Assembly: GCA_964538455.1 (NCBI GenBank) | Contig: CAZIDZ010000002.1 | Location: 1 to 64,000, forward strand | Length of the DNA: 64,000 nt | Direction of reading: 5' to 3' | DNA from: JAZDLX01 sp964538455 | Lineage (GTDB): Bacteria > Electryoneota > Electryoneia > Electryoneales > Electryoneaceae | In this document: in pieces, positions 24,886-33,905 of the stretch | Numbering within the stretch: position 1 is the stretch's first letter | How the letters are laid out: each line of letters starts with the position of its first letter | Notes under the pieces: generated by a model | Databases searched by the model: none | Told to the model about the DNA's origin: nothing | What the model saw: the letters and a program-made list of their open reading frames with translations, nothing else | Made by a program: the position numbers and the translations under genes

Positions 24886-26457
24886 GTGGCACAGAAACGC
24901 CGAATTCTCTGGGCGGACGATGAAATAGAAATGCTGCGCCCACATGTCCTGTTTCTTGAGAAGCGCGGCTATGCCGTGAAAACGGTGGCATCGGGCGAGG
25001 ACGCTGTCAGCTCGGTGGCCCGCGAACGTTTTGACGCCGTGCTGCTCGACGAACAGATGACCGGACTCGATGGGATCGCCACACTCAAACGGGTCAAACG
25101 AATCCGCCCAGCACTCCCCGTTGTGATGATTACAAAAAGCGAGGAAGAGTCGTTGATGGAGGAGGCGATCGGACGCAGAATCGACGATTACCTGACGAAA
25201 CCCGTAAACCCGAGCCAGATCCTCTCCGCCTTAAAGCGGCTGCTTGAAACGAAGGAGATCAACCAGCAGCGCCTCGCGCAGGAATATGTCATCGAGTTCA
25301 ACAGGATCAACGACGAGCTGAATGAGGGACTGAGCTGGGAGGATTGGCTCGATCTGCACCAGAGGCTCAGCCGCTGGGCAATCGATCTTTCTTCGGACCG
25401 AAACACGGAGTTGCTGAGCCTGCTGGATCAGCAGATCCTCGAGGCAAACGGCCGCTTCCATCGCTACATCGAGGCGGAATATCCACGCTGGATGAAAGTG
25501 GACCGTGACGCCCGCCCTCCGTTGAGCCACGATCTCGTACGGGAATGGGTGGCGCCCCTGGTGTCGCGAAAAGAGCCGGTTCTTCTCCTTGTGCTCGATT
25601 GCCTGCGTCTCGATCACTGGCTGGCGCTGGAGCCGATGCTCCAGGACGATTTCGACATTGAGACGGATCTTTATTTCTCGATCCTGCCCACGGCGACACC
25701 GTTTTCCCGGAACAGCATTTTCAGCGGCATTCTTCCCCGTGACTTTCCCGAGGAATATCCCGATTTGTACTCTCAGTTGAAGTGGGAGGACGAGCTGAAT
25801 GTCAACCGGTTCGAACGGCAGTTGCTCGACCGTCAACTGACGAAACAGGGGCTGCAGATTACGCCGGAACCGAAGTACGCGAAGATCCTCGACCCGGAGG
25901 AAGCGCAGCGTGTCGCGAGGAAAGTCTCGGATTACTTCGACCAACCGCTGGTTTCGATGGTGTTCAATTTCGTGGACATCGTCGCCCACCACCGGAGCAC
26001 CGAAGAGGTGATTCAGACACTGATTCCCGACGAGGCCGCCTACCGCAGCGTTGTCCGTTCCTGGTTCGAACACGCTCCCCTGCGGGACATCATCACGGCA
26101 TTCGGCAAGCGGGGTGTGACGATTGTGCTGACGACCGACCACGGAAGCATTCGTGTGAAGAATCCGGTGCAGGTGATTGGCGATCGCGAGGCCACCACCA
26201 ACCTTCGCTTCAAGCTGGGCCGCAATCTGAAAGTCGACCCCAAGCATGCGATCAAGATCAAGAATCCCGAGAGCTGGGGAATCCCGTCTCCCACAATCAA
26301 CACCGATCTGGTGCTCGCCAGGGAGAACAACTACTTCATCTATCCAACGGGATTCCACAAATTCGCCGAGAAGTTCAACGACAGTTTCCTGCACGGCGGC
26401 GTATCGCTCGACGAGATGGCGCTGCCGGTGGCGACGCTGCGCTGGCGGAATCCGTGA
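24886..26457 (+). CDS. porX: PorX-like response regulator with PglZ phosphatase domain
   Basis: A 523-residue regulator. Residues 5-120 are a CheY-type receiver: acidic pair D11/D12, phosphoacceptor D55 (LLDEQM), T83 and K105. A helical linker (to about 215) leads to an alkaline-phosphatase-like PglZ domain with metal-type residues D238 (LVLDCLRLDHW), T271 (PTATPFSRN), D364 (NFVDIVAHH) and D418-H419 (TTDHGS). This is the PorX layout; PorX regulates type IX secretion in Bacteroidota. I chose GTG at 24886, 12 bases after GGAAGGAG; a TTG at 24874 touches that site and is less likely. tsaE overlaps its stop. No sensor kinase is adjacent. Confidence 0.9.
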   Translation: MAQKRRILWADDEIEMLRPHVLFLEKRGYAVKTVASGEDAVSSVARERFDAVLLDEQMTGLDGIATLKRVKRIRPALPVVMITKSEEESLMEEAIGRRIDDYLTKPVNPSQILSALKRLLETKEINQQRLAQEYVIEFNRINDELNEGLSWEDWLDLHQRLSRWAIDLSSDRNTELLSLLDQQILEANGRFHRYIEAEYPRWMKVDRDARPPLSHDLVREWVAPLVSRKEPVLLLVLDCLRLDHWLALEPMLQDDFDIETDLYFSILPTATPFSRNSIFSGILPRDFPEEYPDLYSQLKWEDELNVNRFERQLLDRQLTKQGLQITPEPKYAKILDPEEAQRVARKVSDYFDQPLVSMVFNFVDIVAHHRSTEEVIQTLIPDEAAYRSVVRSWFEHAPLRDIITAFGKRGVTIVLTTDHGSIRVKNPVQVIGDREATTNLRFKLGRNLKVDPKHAIKIKNPESWGIPSPTINTDLVLARENNYFIYPTGFHKFAEKFNDSFLHGGVSLDEMALPVATLRWRNP

Positions 26458-26927
26458 CCTGCGAGGTTGAGGTGAGCTGGAGGGTGGTGCGGAAAGAGCG
26501 AACAGCCGGTCCCGAGGAGACGCGTGAATTGGCCGGATGGCTTGCCGCGCAACTCAGGATGGGGGAGGCCGTCGCCCTGGTTGGCGAGCTCGCAGCGGGC
26601 AAGACCACCTTCGTTCGTGGTCTCGCCGGCGCGTTGGGCTATTCCGGACGCGTCCGCAGCCCCAGCTTTACGCTGATGCAGAAGTATCCCACTGACCCGG
26701 CGCTCATCCACGCCGACCTCTATCGGCTCGTTCACGAGGAGGAGCTGATTGCCCTGAATCTTGCCGGTTACCGTGAGCACGGCATTCTCGTCGTCGAATG
26801 GGCGGACCGTCTGGGGGGCGTGTGGGGAACGGCGGACTGGCGGATTGAGTTCGCCATCAACGAGGAGACGGACAGTAGCAGCCTCAGGGACATTGTCATT
26901 CTCTGCTCGCGGGAGAAAAACCGGTGA
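26454..26927 (+). CDS. tsaE: tRNA threonylcarbamoyladenosine biosynthesis ATPase TsaE
   Basis: A 157-residue P-loop protein that supports the TsaB-TsaD complex in making t6A37 on ANN-decoding tRNAs. It has Walker A GELAAGKT at 44-51, VRSPSFTLMQKY, the conserved HADLYRL and VVEWADRL, all TsaE hallmarks. The frame extends far upstream inside porX in a shadow reading; the GTG at 26454 is chosen because it overlaps the porX stop (GTGA) and gives the usual size. tsaB overlaps its own stop in the same way. Confidence 0.95.
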   Translation: MTCEVEVSWRVVRKERTAGPEETRELAGWLAAQLRMGEAVALVGELAAGKTTFVRGLAGALGYSGRVRSPSFTLMQKYPTDPALIHADLYRLVHEEELIALNLAGYREHGILVVEWADRLGGVWGTADWRIEFAINEETDSSSLRDIVILCSREKNR

Positions 26928-27586
26928 GGCTGCTCGCGATCGACACTTCAGGAGCTCGTGCTCTCTGGGCGGGAGTGGAGGAGGCGTTGCCGGTAGATCC
27001 AACTTTCGCCCAGGCTGGTACGGCGCACGATGAAGCGTTGGGCGAAGGCGTCCGCGCCTGGCTCGATCGGAACCGTTGGAACACATTTGATGCGGTCGCT
27101 GTTGTCGTCGGTCCCGGAGGATTCACCGGGTTGCGTGTCGGTGTGGCGTTTGCCGCGGGATTGGCGGAAGCGTTCGGGATTCCTGTCGTCCCGGTATCGG
27201 CCTATGAGCGCCTCGCGGCCGGGGTGGAAGGGGGCGTGGTCTGGGCTCTTCCCATCGCCTCGCGCGGCGAAATTCGCGGCCGTTGGATGCGCGGGGGGGA
27301 GACCCCGGAAGCCCTTTCAGATATTGATGTTTTTTCAGTTGAGCACATCCCGGATATTCCCCTGGAGGGCCCAGTGATTCCTCTCGGGGAGGGGTATCGG
27401 AAAGAGCGGGCCTCCATCGATGCATTCCTCGGTGAGCGGAAGGCGACGGGTGAGGAGCTCGCGCCCGCGGAATCCCTGGCGCGAGCTGCCGCGGCGGCCT
27501 GGCGTCGCGGAGCACGGATCGCGCCCGACGCGCTGGACGTCGATTACGGTGCTGAATTCAATCCGACGCCAAGGAGGAGGGACTGA
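26924..27586 (+). CDS. tsaB: tRNA threonylcarbamoyladenosine biosynthesis protein TsaB
   Basis: A 220-residue ASKHA-fold protein, partner and scaffold of the TsaD catalytic subunit in t6A synthesis. It begins RLLAIDTSGARALWAGVEE and has VVVGPGGFTGLRVGVAFAAG, the TsaB signature. The first strand and middle are standard, while the C-terminal half is divergent, as is usual in TsaB. The start is GTG at 26924, overlapping tsaE (GTGA). Last gene of the overlapped operon; tsaD and tsaC are not in the window. Confidence 0.93.
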   Translation: MRLLAIDTSGARALWAGVEEALPVDPTFAQAGTAHDEALGEGVRAWLDRNRWNTFDAVAVVVGPGGFTGLRVGVAFAAGLAEAFGIPVVPVSAYERLAAGVEGGVVWALPIASRGEIRGRWMRGGETPEALSDIDVFSVEHIPDIPLEGPVIPLGEGYRKERASIDAFLGERKATGEELAPAESLARAAAAAWRRGARIAPDALDVDYGAEFNPTPRRRD

Positions 27587-27715
27587 CCTTTTTGATGTGA
27601 CTCCGTAAAGGCAACGGGTGAGCCGAACAGGAGCTGCGATGATTCGCTTTTCTGCTCCCTCCTGTTACCTTACCTTTCACGCATTGTCACCGGCGGCATT
27701 CTTTCGAGGAAGGAC

Positions 27716-28513
27716 GTGGAACTCTTCCGCATCGGATTCTTGACGGTCACCTTGATGGACGTGATCGACATCCTGCTGGTCTCGTACGTCTTCTACAAGC
27801 TGTACGAGATTATGCGCGGTACCCGCGGTTCCCAGATGTTCCTCGGGTTGATGCTGATCCTGATTGTCAGCTTTGTGGTCGGCGCGCTGGGGATGAAGGG
27901 GATGTCCTGGCTGGTGGGTTCGGTGGCGCAGGTGTGGGTGATCGCGTTTGTGATCCTGTTCCAGCCAGAACTCCGGAGGCTGCTGATCCAACTCGGTCAG
28001 GCGAGGATCGTGCGACGCCTCTTCCGCGTGGCACCCACGCGGGTGATCGATGAAATCTGCAAGGCGGCCGTGGAACTCTCCCAGAAACGGTACGGCGGCC
28101 TGTTTGTCCTGCAGCGGGACATGGGGATGCGCTCGATCATTGAAACGGGTGTGAAGATCCAGGCGGACGCCCGGTCGGAGCTGATTGTAAGCATCTTTTA
28201 CCCGCGTACACCGCTGCACGACGGCGCGCTGGTGATCAACGGCAATCTGATCGAGGCGGCGGGGTGCATCCTGCCACTCTCGGAAAATCCCAACATCGAT
28301 CCCAGTCTCGGCACACGGCACCGCGCGGCGCTCGGAGTCACCGAAGAGTTCGACGCCGCGGTGGTGGTGGTCAGTGAAGAAACCGGCCAGATCTCCCTCG
28401 CCTACCGAGGAGAATTTCTCGAGCGGGGGATCACCGGCGACAGGCTTCGCGACTTGCTCGAGCAGATCTTTGAGCGCGTTCATGGTGTCGAGGAAAGCGA
28501 GGAGCGCGTTTGA
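27716..28513 (+). CDS. cdaA: CdaA-type diadenylate cyclase (c-di-AMP synthase)
   Basis: A 265-residue membrane-bound diadenylate cyclase. Three N-terminal helices span residues about 10-80, followed by the DisA_N (DAC) domain with the catalytic DGA (169-171, PLHDGALVI) and RHR (201-203, LGTRHRAALG). It makes cyclic di-AMP from two ATP; in other bacteria this controls K+ transport, turgor and envelope stress. The start is GTG at 27716 directly after GAGGAAGGA. No cdaR (YbbR) follows; a surface-glycan operon begins 69 bases downstream. Confidence 0.95.
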   Translation: MELFRIGFLTVTLMDVIDILLVSYVFYKLYEIMRGTRGSQMFLGLMLILIVSFVVGALGMKGMSWLVGSVAQVWVIAFVILFQPELRRLLIQLGQARIVRRLFRVAPTRVIDEICKAAVELSQKRYGGLFVLQRDMGMRSIIETGVKIQADARSELIVSIFYPRTPLHDGALVINGNLIEAAGCILPLSENPNIDPSLGTRHRAALGVTEEFDAAVVVVSEETGQISLAYRGEFLERGITGDRLRDLLEQIFERVHGVEESEERV

Positions 28514-28582
28514 ACGATTGGCAGTTTCGATTCACGCGATCTTCCCCGCTGAAGTGATCCCTGAAGATGGAGACCGTCCCCG

Positions 28583-31144
28583 ATGGCAAATCGTTCTGAT
28601 CAGAGCTTTCCAAAGAGCCGGATCACCGGAAACTGGAGAGCGGACGTATTGGCTTTGCTGGCACTGTATGTAATCACCTTCCTGCTGTTCTTCCCCGTGA
28701 TCGAGAGAGATTCCAAAATATCGCCCTCCATGGATCTTGTGACCGCGAAGGCGATGAATGACGCCGCAGAGGAAATCGCGCGAACTGAACCGGGTCCGGT
28801 GGCCCTCTGGAATCCCTACATCTTTCTCGGGATGCCGATGTACGCCTCACTCTCCTACAACGCGGGTGCGCTGCTGAACCCCATGGAACGTATCGCGTCG
28901 GTCGGAGAGTACCTCTTTGGCTGGGACAAGGACCGGATGCGTCACGAGGTGTTCTTTTACTTTTTCAGCGGCGTGGCGATGTATCTCTTCGCGCGAGGCG
29001 TGGGATTGCCGGCGTGGGCGGCGCTGCTCGCCGGACTGACCTTCCTGCTCAATCCCTACAACATCAGCCTGCTCGAAGCGGGGCACGGCGGAAAACACTG
29101 GACGATCAGCATGCTGCCGCTGGTTTTTCTGATGACCCACTGGACTTTGACGCGCCGGCGGTTGCTTGATGTGGCGCTGCTCGCACTGGCGGTCGGGTCG
29201 ATGCTGCTGATGCACCACCCGCAGGTGGCCTATTACGGATTGCTGGTGATCGCTGTCTATGCGCTCGTCTGGGCCGTTGGGGAGTGGCTCCGTAAGCGGC
29301 CCGCGTCGGCTGCGAAGGGGATCGGTTTGGCAGCGGCTGGCGGCCTGTTCGGACTCGCGGTCTCGGCCTATCTCTACCTGCCAGTCTGGAGGTACATGAA
29401 GCACTCAATCCGCGGTGCCGCCCCGCTGTTCGAGAAGGCTGGAACCGCGTCGGGATTGGATTGGAGTTATGCCACGGCGTGGTCGCTGCATCCCCTCGAG
29501 GCTTTGCAATTCCTGGTTCCGGGCCTTTTCGGGCTCGGCGGAAGCGCGGCTCCGGACCGGATGCTTAGCCTGCACAACGTTGTCAATTACAACCTCTACT
29601 GGGGGTGGATGCCGTTTACGCAGAGCTCGCTCTACATGGGCATCCTGCCGTTGATCCTTGCGGTGGTCGGGGGAGTGATGTACTGGAAGCGCAGCGTCCC
29701 GGTGCGTTGGATGGTGGTGGCATCACTCGCAGCGCTCGTGGTCAGCTTTGGTCGCTTTCTGCCGGTGTTCTACGGACCGTTGTACTATCTCCTGCCCTAT
29801 TTCGACAAATTCCGTGTGCCATCGATGATTCTGGTGGTCACCGCGGTCGGTGTGTCCCTACTCGCTGCGTACGGGCTTGTTGCGATTGTCACGCTGTTCC
29901 GGGAGCCGCCGGATGCGAAAAGAGTAAAACGGTGGCGGACGCTGTTCGGCGTCCTCGCGGGGGTGGCCGTGCTGGGATTGCTCATCGGCGCCGCAGGCGG
30001 CCGGGGTCCCTCCGCACAGTCCGGCTGGTTCATCCGGCCTCAGGAGTTGCAGGCCTATGGGCGCCAGGCGCAGGCGTTGGTGGCGCTGCGGTATGCGATC
30101 TTCACGAAAACCCTCACGACGACTTCGTTGATTCTGCTGTTTTTCTCGCTTGCAGCCCTGGGAATGACCGCTTTGAAAAGCGCGGGCAGGACCTTGACAA
30201 ACCTGCTGGCGGGTCTGGTGCTGCTGCTCACAGTTGTGGATCTGATGGTGCTGGACAAGCGTTTCATCCATCCCGTGCAGCCCCGGGAGATGAGCAAGTT
30301 GCTCGCCAGCAGGCCGACCGTCGACTGGCTTAAACAGCGCATGGCGGACAGCGCGGAACCGTTCCGCATCTTCCCGATGGGCAACGATTTTCAGACGGAT
30401 TACTGGATGTATCACCGTATCCAGTCCATCGGCGGCTACTCTGCGGTCAAGCTTCGGGTCTACCAGGATATGCTGGATTATGCGCTGCTGACGAAAGGCC
30501 AGACTGCGGAACCGAACTGGACGGTTGCAGGAATGATGAACGCGCGGTTCATTCTGTCAACGAAGCGTATGCCGGATCAATTCGAAACCGTGTATTCGGA
30601 GCCGGGCGGCGGCATGAATGTCTACCGGAATCCGAAAGCGATGCCGCGGGCGTGGTTCGTTGAGAATGTGCGGCAGGTGACTGACCCGAAGGAAACGATG
30701 GGTATCGTCGGTTCGCCCGGTTTCAACCCAAAGGCGTTGGCGCTGATCGATCAGCCCGTCGATTTCCCATTTGAAGGCGCCGATTCGCTGTCGAAGGCCA
30801 TCGTGCCGGCAAACACCTACCAGGCGTTCAGTTTTGTCATCCATACCTCGTCCGTGAAGAATGGCTTCCTCGTTGTCAGCGAGATCTGGTACCCCACGGG
30901 GTGGACAGCAACCGTGGACGGCTCCCCGGCGCCAGTGATCCGTACCGATTACGGACTGCGCGGCATGCCCGTTCCGGCCGGAGAGCACACAATCCGTTTC
31001 GAGTACCGTTCACGGGCGATCCAGGCTGGTTTCCTGATCAGTGAATTTGCCCTCGCTGCCATTGCGGTAGTGCTGTTGCTGGAACTGGTTCGCTGGCTTC
31101 GTTCCCGGCGAAGTGGCGCAGGTTCGGAAAGCGATGCGGCGTGA
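28583..31144 (+). CDS. YfhO-like multispanning membrane protein
   Basis: An 853-residue protein with about 12-14 hydrophobic helices and a C-terminal extracytoplasmic beta domain. It matches the YfhO/GT-C type: an early loop WNPYIFLGMPMYASLSYNAG with Asp/Glu acids before it, a long C-terminal part with GSPGFNPKALALID, and the ending HTIRFEYRSRAIQAG. YfhO members are glycosyltransferase-C-fold enzymes that use polyprenyl-phosphate sugars to decorate lipoteichoic acid or other surface glycans; the substrate here is unknown. The ATG at 28583 has GGAG ten bases upstream. It is the first gene of a run of 4-nt overlaps. Confidence 0.85.
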   Translation: MANRSDQSFPKSRITGNWRADVLALLALYVITFLLFFPVIERDSKISPSMDLVTAKAMNDAAEEIARTEPGPVALWNPYIFLGMPMYASLSYNAGALLNPMERIASVGEYLFGWDKDRMRHEVFFYFFSGVAMYLFARGVGLPAWAALLAGLTFLLNPYNISLLEAGHGGKHWTISMLPLVFLMTHWTLTRRRLLDVALLALAVGSMLLMHHPQVAYYGLLVIAVYALVWAVGEWLRKRPASAAKGIGLAAAGGLFGLAVSAYLYLPVWRYMKHSIRGAAPLFEKAGTASGLDWSYATAWSLHPLEALQFLVPGLFGLGGSAAPDRMLSLHNVVNYNLYWGWMPFTQSSLYMGILPLILAVVGGVMYWKRSVPVRWMVVASLAALVVSFGRFLPVFYGPLYYLLPYFDKFRVPSMILVVTAVGVSLLAAYGLVAIVTLFREPPDAKRVKRWRTLFGVLAGVAVLGLLIGAAGGRGPSAQSGWFIRPQELQAYGRQAQALVALRYAIFTKTLTTTSLILLFFSLAALGMTALKSAGRTLTNLLAGLVLLLTVVDLMVLDKRFIHPVQPREMSKLLASRPTVDWLKQRMADSAEPFRIFPMGNDFQTDYWMYHRIQSIGGYSAVKLRVYQDMLDYALLTKGQTAEPNWTVAGMMNARFILSTKRMPDQFETVYSEPGGGMNVYRNPKAMPRAWFVENVRQVTDPKETMGIVGSPGFNPKALALIDQPVDFPFEGADSLSKAIVPANTYQAFSFVIHTSSVKNGFLVVSEIWYPTGWTATVDGSPAPVIRTDYGLRGMPVPAGEHTIRFEYRSRAIQAGFLISEFALAAIAVVLLLELVRWLRSRRSGAGSESDAA

Positions 31145-32409
31145 CACCCCCCGTCCACGAACGCAAGGATTTGAGTGTCCATTCAGGTCTCGCCACCGGC
31201 GACATTCGGGGCGTTCGGGCGTCCGGATTGGCAGCGGTTGCACGTGACCTGCTAACCTCGATCGGCTACGCTGTCGGCGTGCTGCGCAGCCTTTTCACCC
31301 ACCACAAGCGGATCCTGCTCGCGTGTGAAAACCTGTTGGAAGCGGATTACCTGAAAACGGTGTGGAACGTTCTCGCCCGCGACACCCGGCTGCGGGGCTG
31401 CGTGATGCCGGGCCGCCGTGAGGAGCACCCCGGCGAGAGAGACCAGATCCTGAGCAGGCTTCAGCTTCCGGGCATTTCCCTGTTTGCATCTCTCTTTGTC
31501 CGCTGGGATATGGTCCTTGTCGCGGCACATGGGCTGCGCATTCTCACGCGGCCGGACAGATGGCCGGTTGTGCATGTTCCCCACGGACCGGGTGACAAAA
31601 CCTGGGGCGATCCGCAGCTGATGCACACCTACGGGCGTCTCTGTTTTGACGAGAAGGACCGTCTTCGTTACACCGTGATGTTGGAGGGCAGCGAACAGCG
31701 CCGCCGGTTGGTTGAAGCGAGAGACAGGCGGTTTGCGGGGAAAATTGCGGTTGTGGGCAATCCGCTATATGACGAGCTGTTGGAAAAAAGCGGGGAGCGG
31801 GAGCGGATCCGGAAAGAGCTGGGAATTCAGCCCTCACAGACGCTCGTGTTCGTGATGGGAACGTTTCGCGAGGATTCCCTTTTCGAGGCGCACGGGGACG
31901 TACTTCTCGAGGCGGCTCGTCCTCTGATCGGAGAGTATCAATTCGTGCTCTCCGCCCATCCTCAGCTCTACCGCAGAGTGCCCGGCAAGCGGGACTGGAA
32001 GGCGTTCCTTCACGAGCAGAAGAACTACGGCTTTTTCGTTCGCGATCCCGAGCAGGATTTCATTCCCTGGATGATCGCGTCGGACATCCTGCTGACCGAC
32101 CACACGGGACTCTGCATCTACGGAGCGCTGCTGGGCAAACCGGCGGTTTTTGTGACCGTTCCGGATTCCGCGATTTTGAGAGATTCGCCAACCTGGCGCT
32201 ACCGCGAGATCTCACTCGAGTTGGACGATCCTTCGCGGTTGGAATCGGTCCTGTCCTCCGCGCTAAAGCACTATCCACATGGTCAACTGCGATCGCTTGC
32301 GGATGAAATCCATCCCTATCGAGGAGAGAGTGCACGCCGCGTCCGGGACGTCCTCTATCCCCTGCTGCATGTTGACCTCCCGCGAGCTGTCGAGGAGCAC
32401 CAGCCGTGA
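31141..32409 (+). CDS. TagF-like CDP-glycerol glycerophosphotransferase family protein
   Basis: A 422-residue cytosolic transferase with GT-B layout. The N-terminal half carries VVHVPHGPGDKTWGDP and the C-terminal half FVMGTFREDSLFE, FVLSAHPQLYRR and the donor-site stretch WMIASDILLTDHTGLCIYGA, which matches the CDP-glycerol:poly(glycerophosphate) transferase family (SDhxxTDYSS-type motif, here SDILLTDHTG). It may transfer glycerol phosphate or ribitol phosphate units, or a sugar, to a surface polymer. The start is GTG at 31141 overlapping the YfhO stop. No cdp-glycerol synthase (tagD) is adjacent, so the donor is uncertain. Confidence 0.75.
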   Translation: MTPPVHERKDLSVHSGLATGDIRGVRASGLAAVARDLLTSIGYAVGVLRSLFTHHKRILLACENLLEADYLKTVWNVLARDTRLRGCVMPGRREEHPGERDQILSRLQLPGISLFASLFVRWDMVLVAAHGLRILTRPDRWPVVHVPHGPGDKTWGDPQLMHTYGRLCFDEKDRLRYTVMLEGSEQRRRLVEARDRRFAGKIAVVGNPLYDELLEKSGERERIRKELGIQPSQTLVFVMGTFREDSLFEAHGDVLLEAARPLIGEYQFVLSAHPQLYRRVPGKRDWKAFLHEQKNYGFFVRDPEQDFIPWMIASDILLTDHTGLCIYGALLGKPAVFVTVPDSAILRDSPTWRYREISLELDDPSRLESVLSSALKHYPHGQLRSLADEIHPYRGESARRVRDVLYPLLHVDLPRAVEEHQP

Positions 32410-33905
32410 GCTATGACGTTTCCGAACTGAAAACTCGCGGACTGCGGGGAACACGGTGGCAAGTGATCGCCAGTGTGCTCGGACTTCCACTCGCCTATTT
32501 CACAACCCTGCTGCTCGGGCGGACGAGTCCCTCGGCGTTGGGGGCGTACGCGTTGAGCCAGATGTTTGTCGGGATTGTGATGACCTTCGCCATCATCGGC
32601 GGGGAAATGCCCCTGCGTAATTTCGTGCCGAAGCTGAAGGAACCCGGCGAGCGAGGTCAGCTCTACCTTTCCTACCTCGCTTCGGCCCTGATCGCCGGGG
32701 CCATCCTTGCAGTGGTGATGACACATCCGAAGGTGATCTACGCGCTGCTGGGCGGGGAGCAGATTCGACTCCCCTGGTCGGTGCTGCTCTTCTTCGGGCT
32801 GCTGGTCGTGCTCGGTGAGTCGTTGATGGGGTTGGTGGCGGGTCTGCTGCATCTTAAAACCATCGCACTTGCCCGGCAGGTGATCCGTTATGTCACGTTT
32901 CCGACGGTCGCCGCGGTCCTCATCTTCAGGCCGTCCCTGCTGCGGGATCATCCCATCCCCGTCGTTTTCGGCGCGGCCATCGCATCCTACCTGTTGATTG
33001 TGCTGGTTCTCGCACGGGAGTCGCTGCGCGATCCCGCTTTCAGACTGCGGTTCAAATGGGGACTGCCGAAGGGATTCATCGCTTTCACCCTGACCAATCA
33101 GGTTTCGGCGCTTGCGGTCTTTCTCAATACTCAGTTTGACCGGTTGGCCGTCTTCCGCCTGCAGGATCTTGCCGGTCTGGGCGTCTATCAGGCGACGATC
33201 AGCCTTGTCGTACTCATCGACTACATTCCGAGAATGATCAGCCATTCGACGCTCCCGCTTTTCTCGTCCCTGCACGCCCAGGGGAAGAACGAGGAGCTGC
33301 GTCGAGGTTACCAGTACCTCCACCGCATGGGATCGATTGGAATGACCTTGATCTCCCTACTCGTCATTTGTTACAGCGCACCGCTGCTCGATCTCTTCGG
33401 CAAGGGCTATTCCGTCTATTTCGGTCTGTTGGCGGCCTATGCGGCGACGACGGTAATCACTTCCCCCTACCTGGTAAATACCCCGATTCTCTGGACGCTG
33501 GAGCGCAACGGTGTCCGACTCGGGGTGAGCGGTTCTCAGTTCGCGATCCAGCTCGGGGGAACATTCGCCCTGATCGGTCCGTTCGGAGTTGTCGGCGTCG
33601 CCGCTGCAAAAATGGCAAGCGTGATTCTTTCCCAGCTTTACGCGCTTTTCTACGTGCGTTTCAGGCTGCATTTGGGGCTCCGTCTTTCCCGCGCCTACTT
33701 TGCCGGCGTGGCGGCCGCACTGCTCGCAGCGGCGCTCCGGATTCTCGCGGTGCCGACGGGGTTGATCGCGTCCACGGCGCTGTTCGCGGGCACAGTACTC
33801 TCGTTTGCCCTCACAGCGGGAATTACCCCGGCGGAAGTCGTGGAAACCTTTCTTGTGCTTGTGGGGCGGAAACGGCCGCTACTCGAAGGAAGGGAATCGC
33901 GATGA
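32406..33905 (+). CDS. Polysaccharide flippase (Wzx/MATE-like)
   Basis: A 499-residue membrane protein with about 14 helices of the MOP/polysaccharide-transport superfamily: LRGTRWQVIASVLGLPLAYF at the start, GAYALSQMFVG, DRLAVFRLQDLAGLGVYQAT and YIPRMISHSTLPLFSSLHAQ are typical Wzx/RfbX features. It would flip lipid-linked glycan units across the inner membrane. The start is GTG at 32406 overlapping the TagF-like stop. It lies between the transferase and a GT4 enzyme, consistent with one glycan-assembly pathway. Confidence 0.9.
   Translation: MSYDVSELKTRGLRGTRWQVIASVLGLPLAYFTTLLLGRTSPSALGAYALSQMFVGIVMTFAIIGGEMPLRNFVPKLKEPGERGQLYLSYLASALIAGAILAVVMTHPKVIYALLGGEQIRLPWSVLLFFGLLVVLGESLMGLVAGLLHLKTIALARQVIRYVTFPTVAAVLIFRPSLLRDHPIPVVFGAAIASYLLIVLVLARESLRDPAFRLRFKWGLPKGFIAFTLTNQVSALAVFLNTQFDRLAVFRLQDLAGLGVYQATISLVVLIDYIPRMISHSTLPLFSSLHAQGKNEELRRGYQYLHRMGSIGMTLISLLVICYSAPLLDLFGKGYSVYFGLLAAYAATTVITSPYLVNTPILWTLERNGVRLGVSGSQFAIQLGGTFALIGPFGVVGVAAAKMASVILSQLYALFYVRFRLHLGLRLSRAYFAGVAAALLAAALRILAVPTGLIASTALFAGTVLSFALTAGITPAEVVETFLVLVGRKRPLLEGRESR

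Noticed and set aside
25231..26394. 387-residue open frame on the minus strand
   Set aside because: Antisense to the PorX-like gene.
27626..27666. AACAGGAG ... CTCCTGTT inverted repeat between tsaB and cdaA as a terminator
   Set aside because: The loop is 25 bases and no T-run follows; it may be chance.
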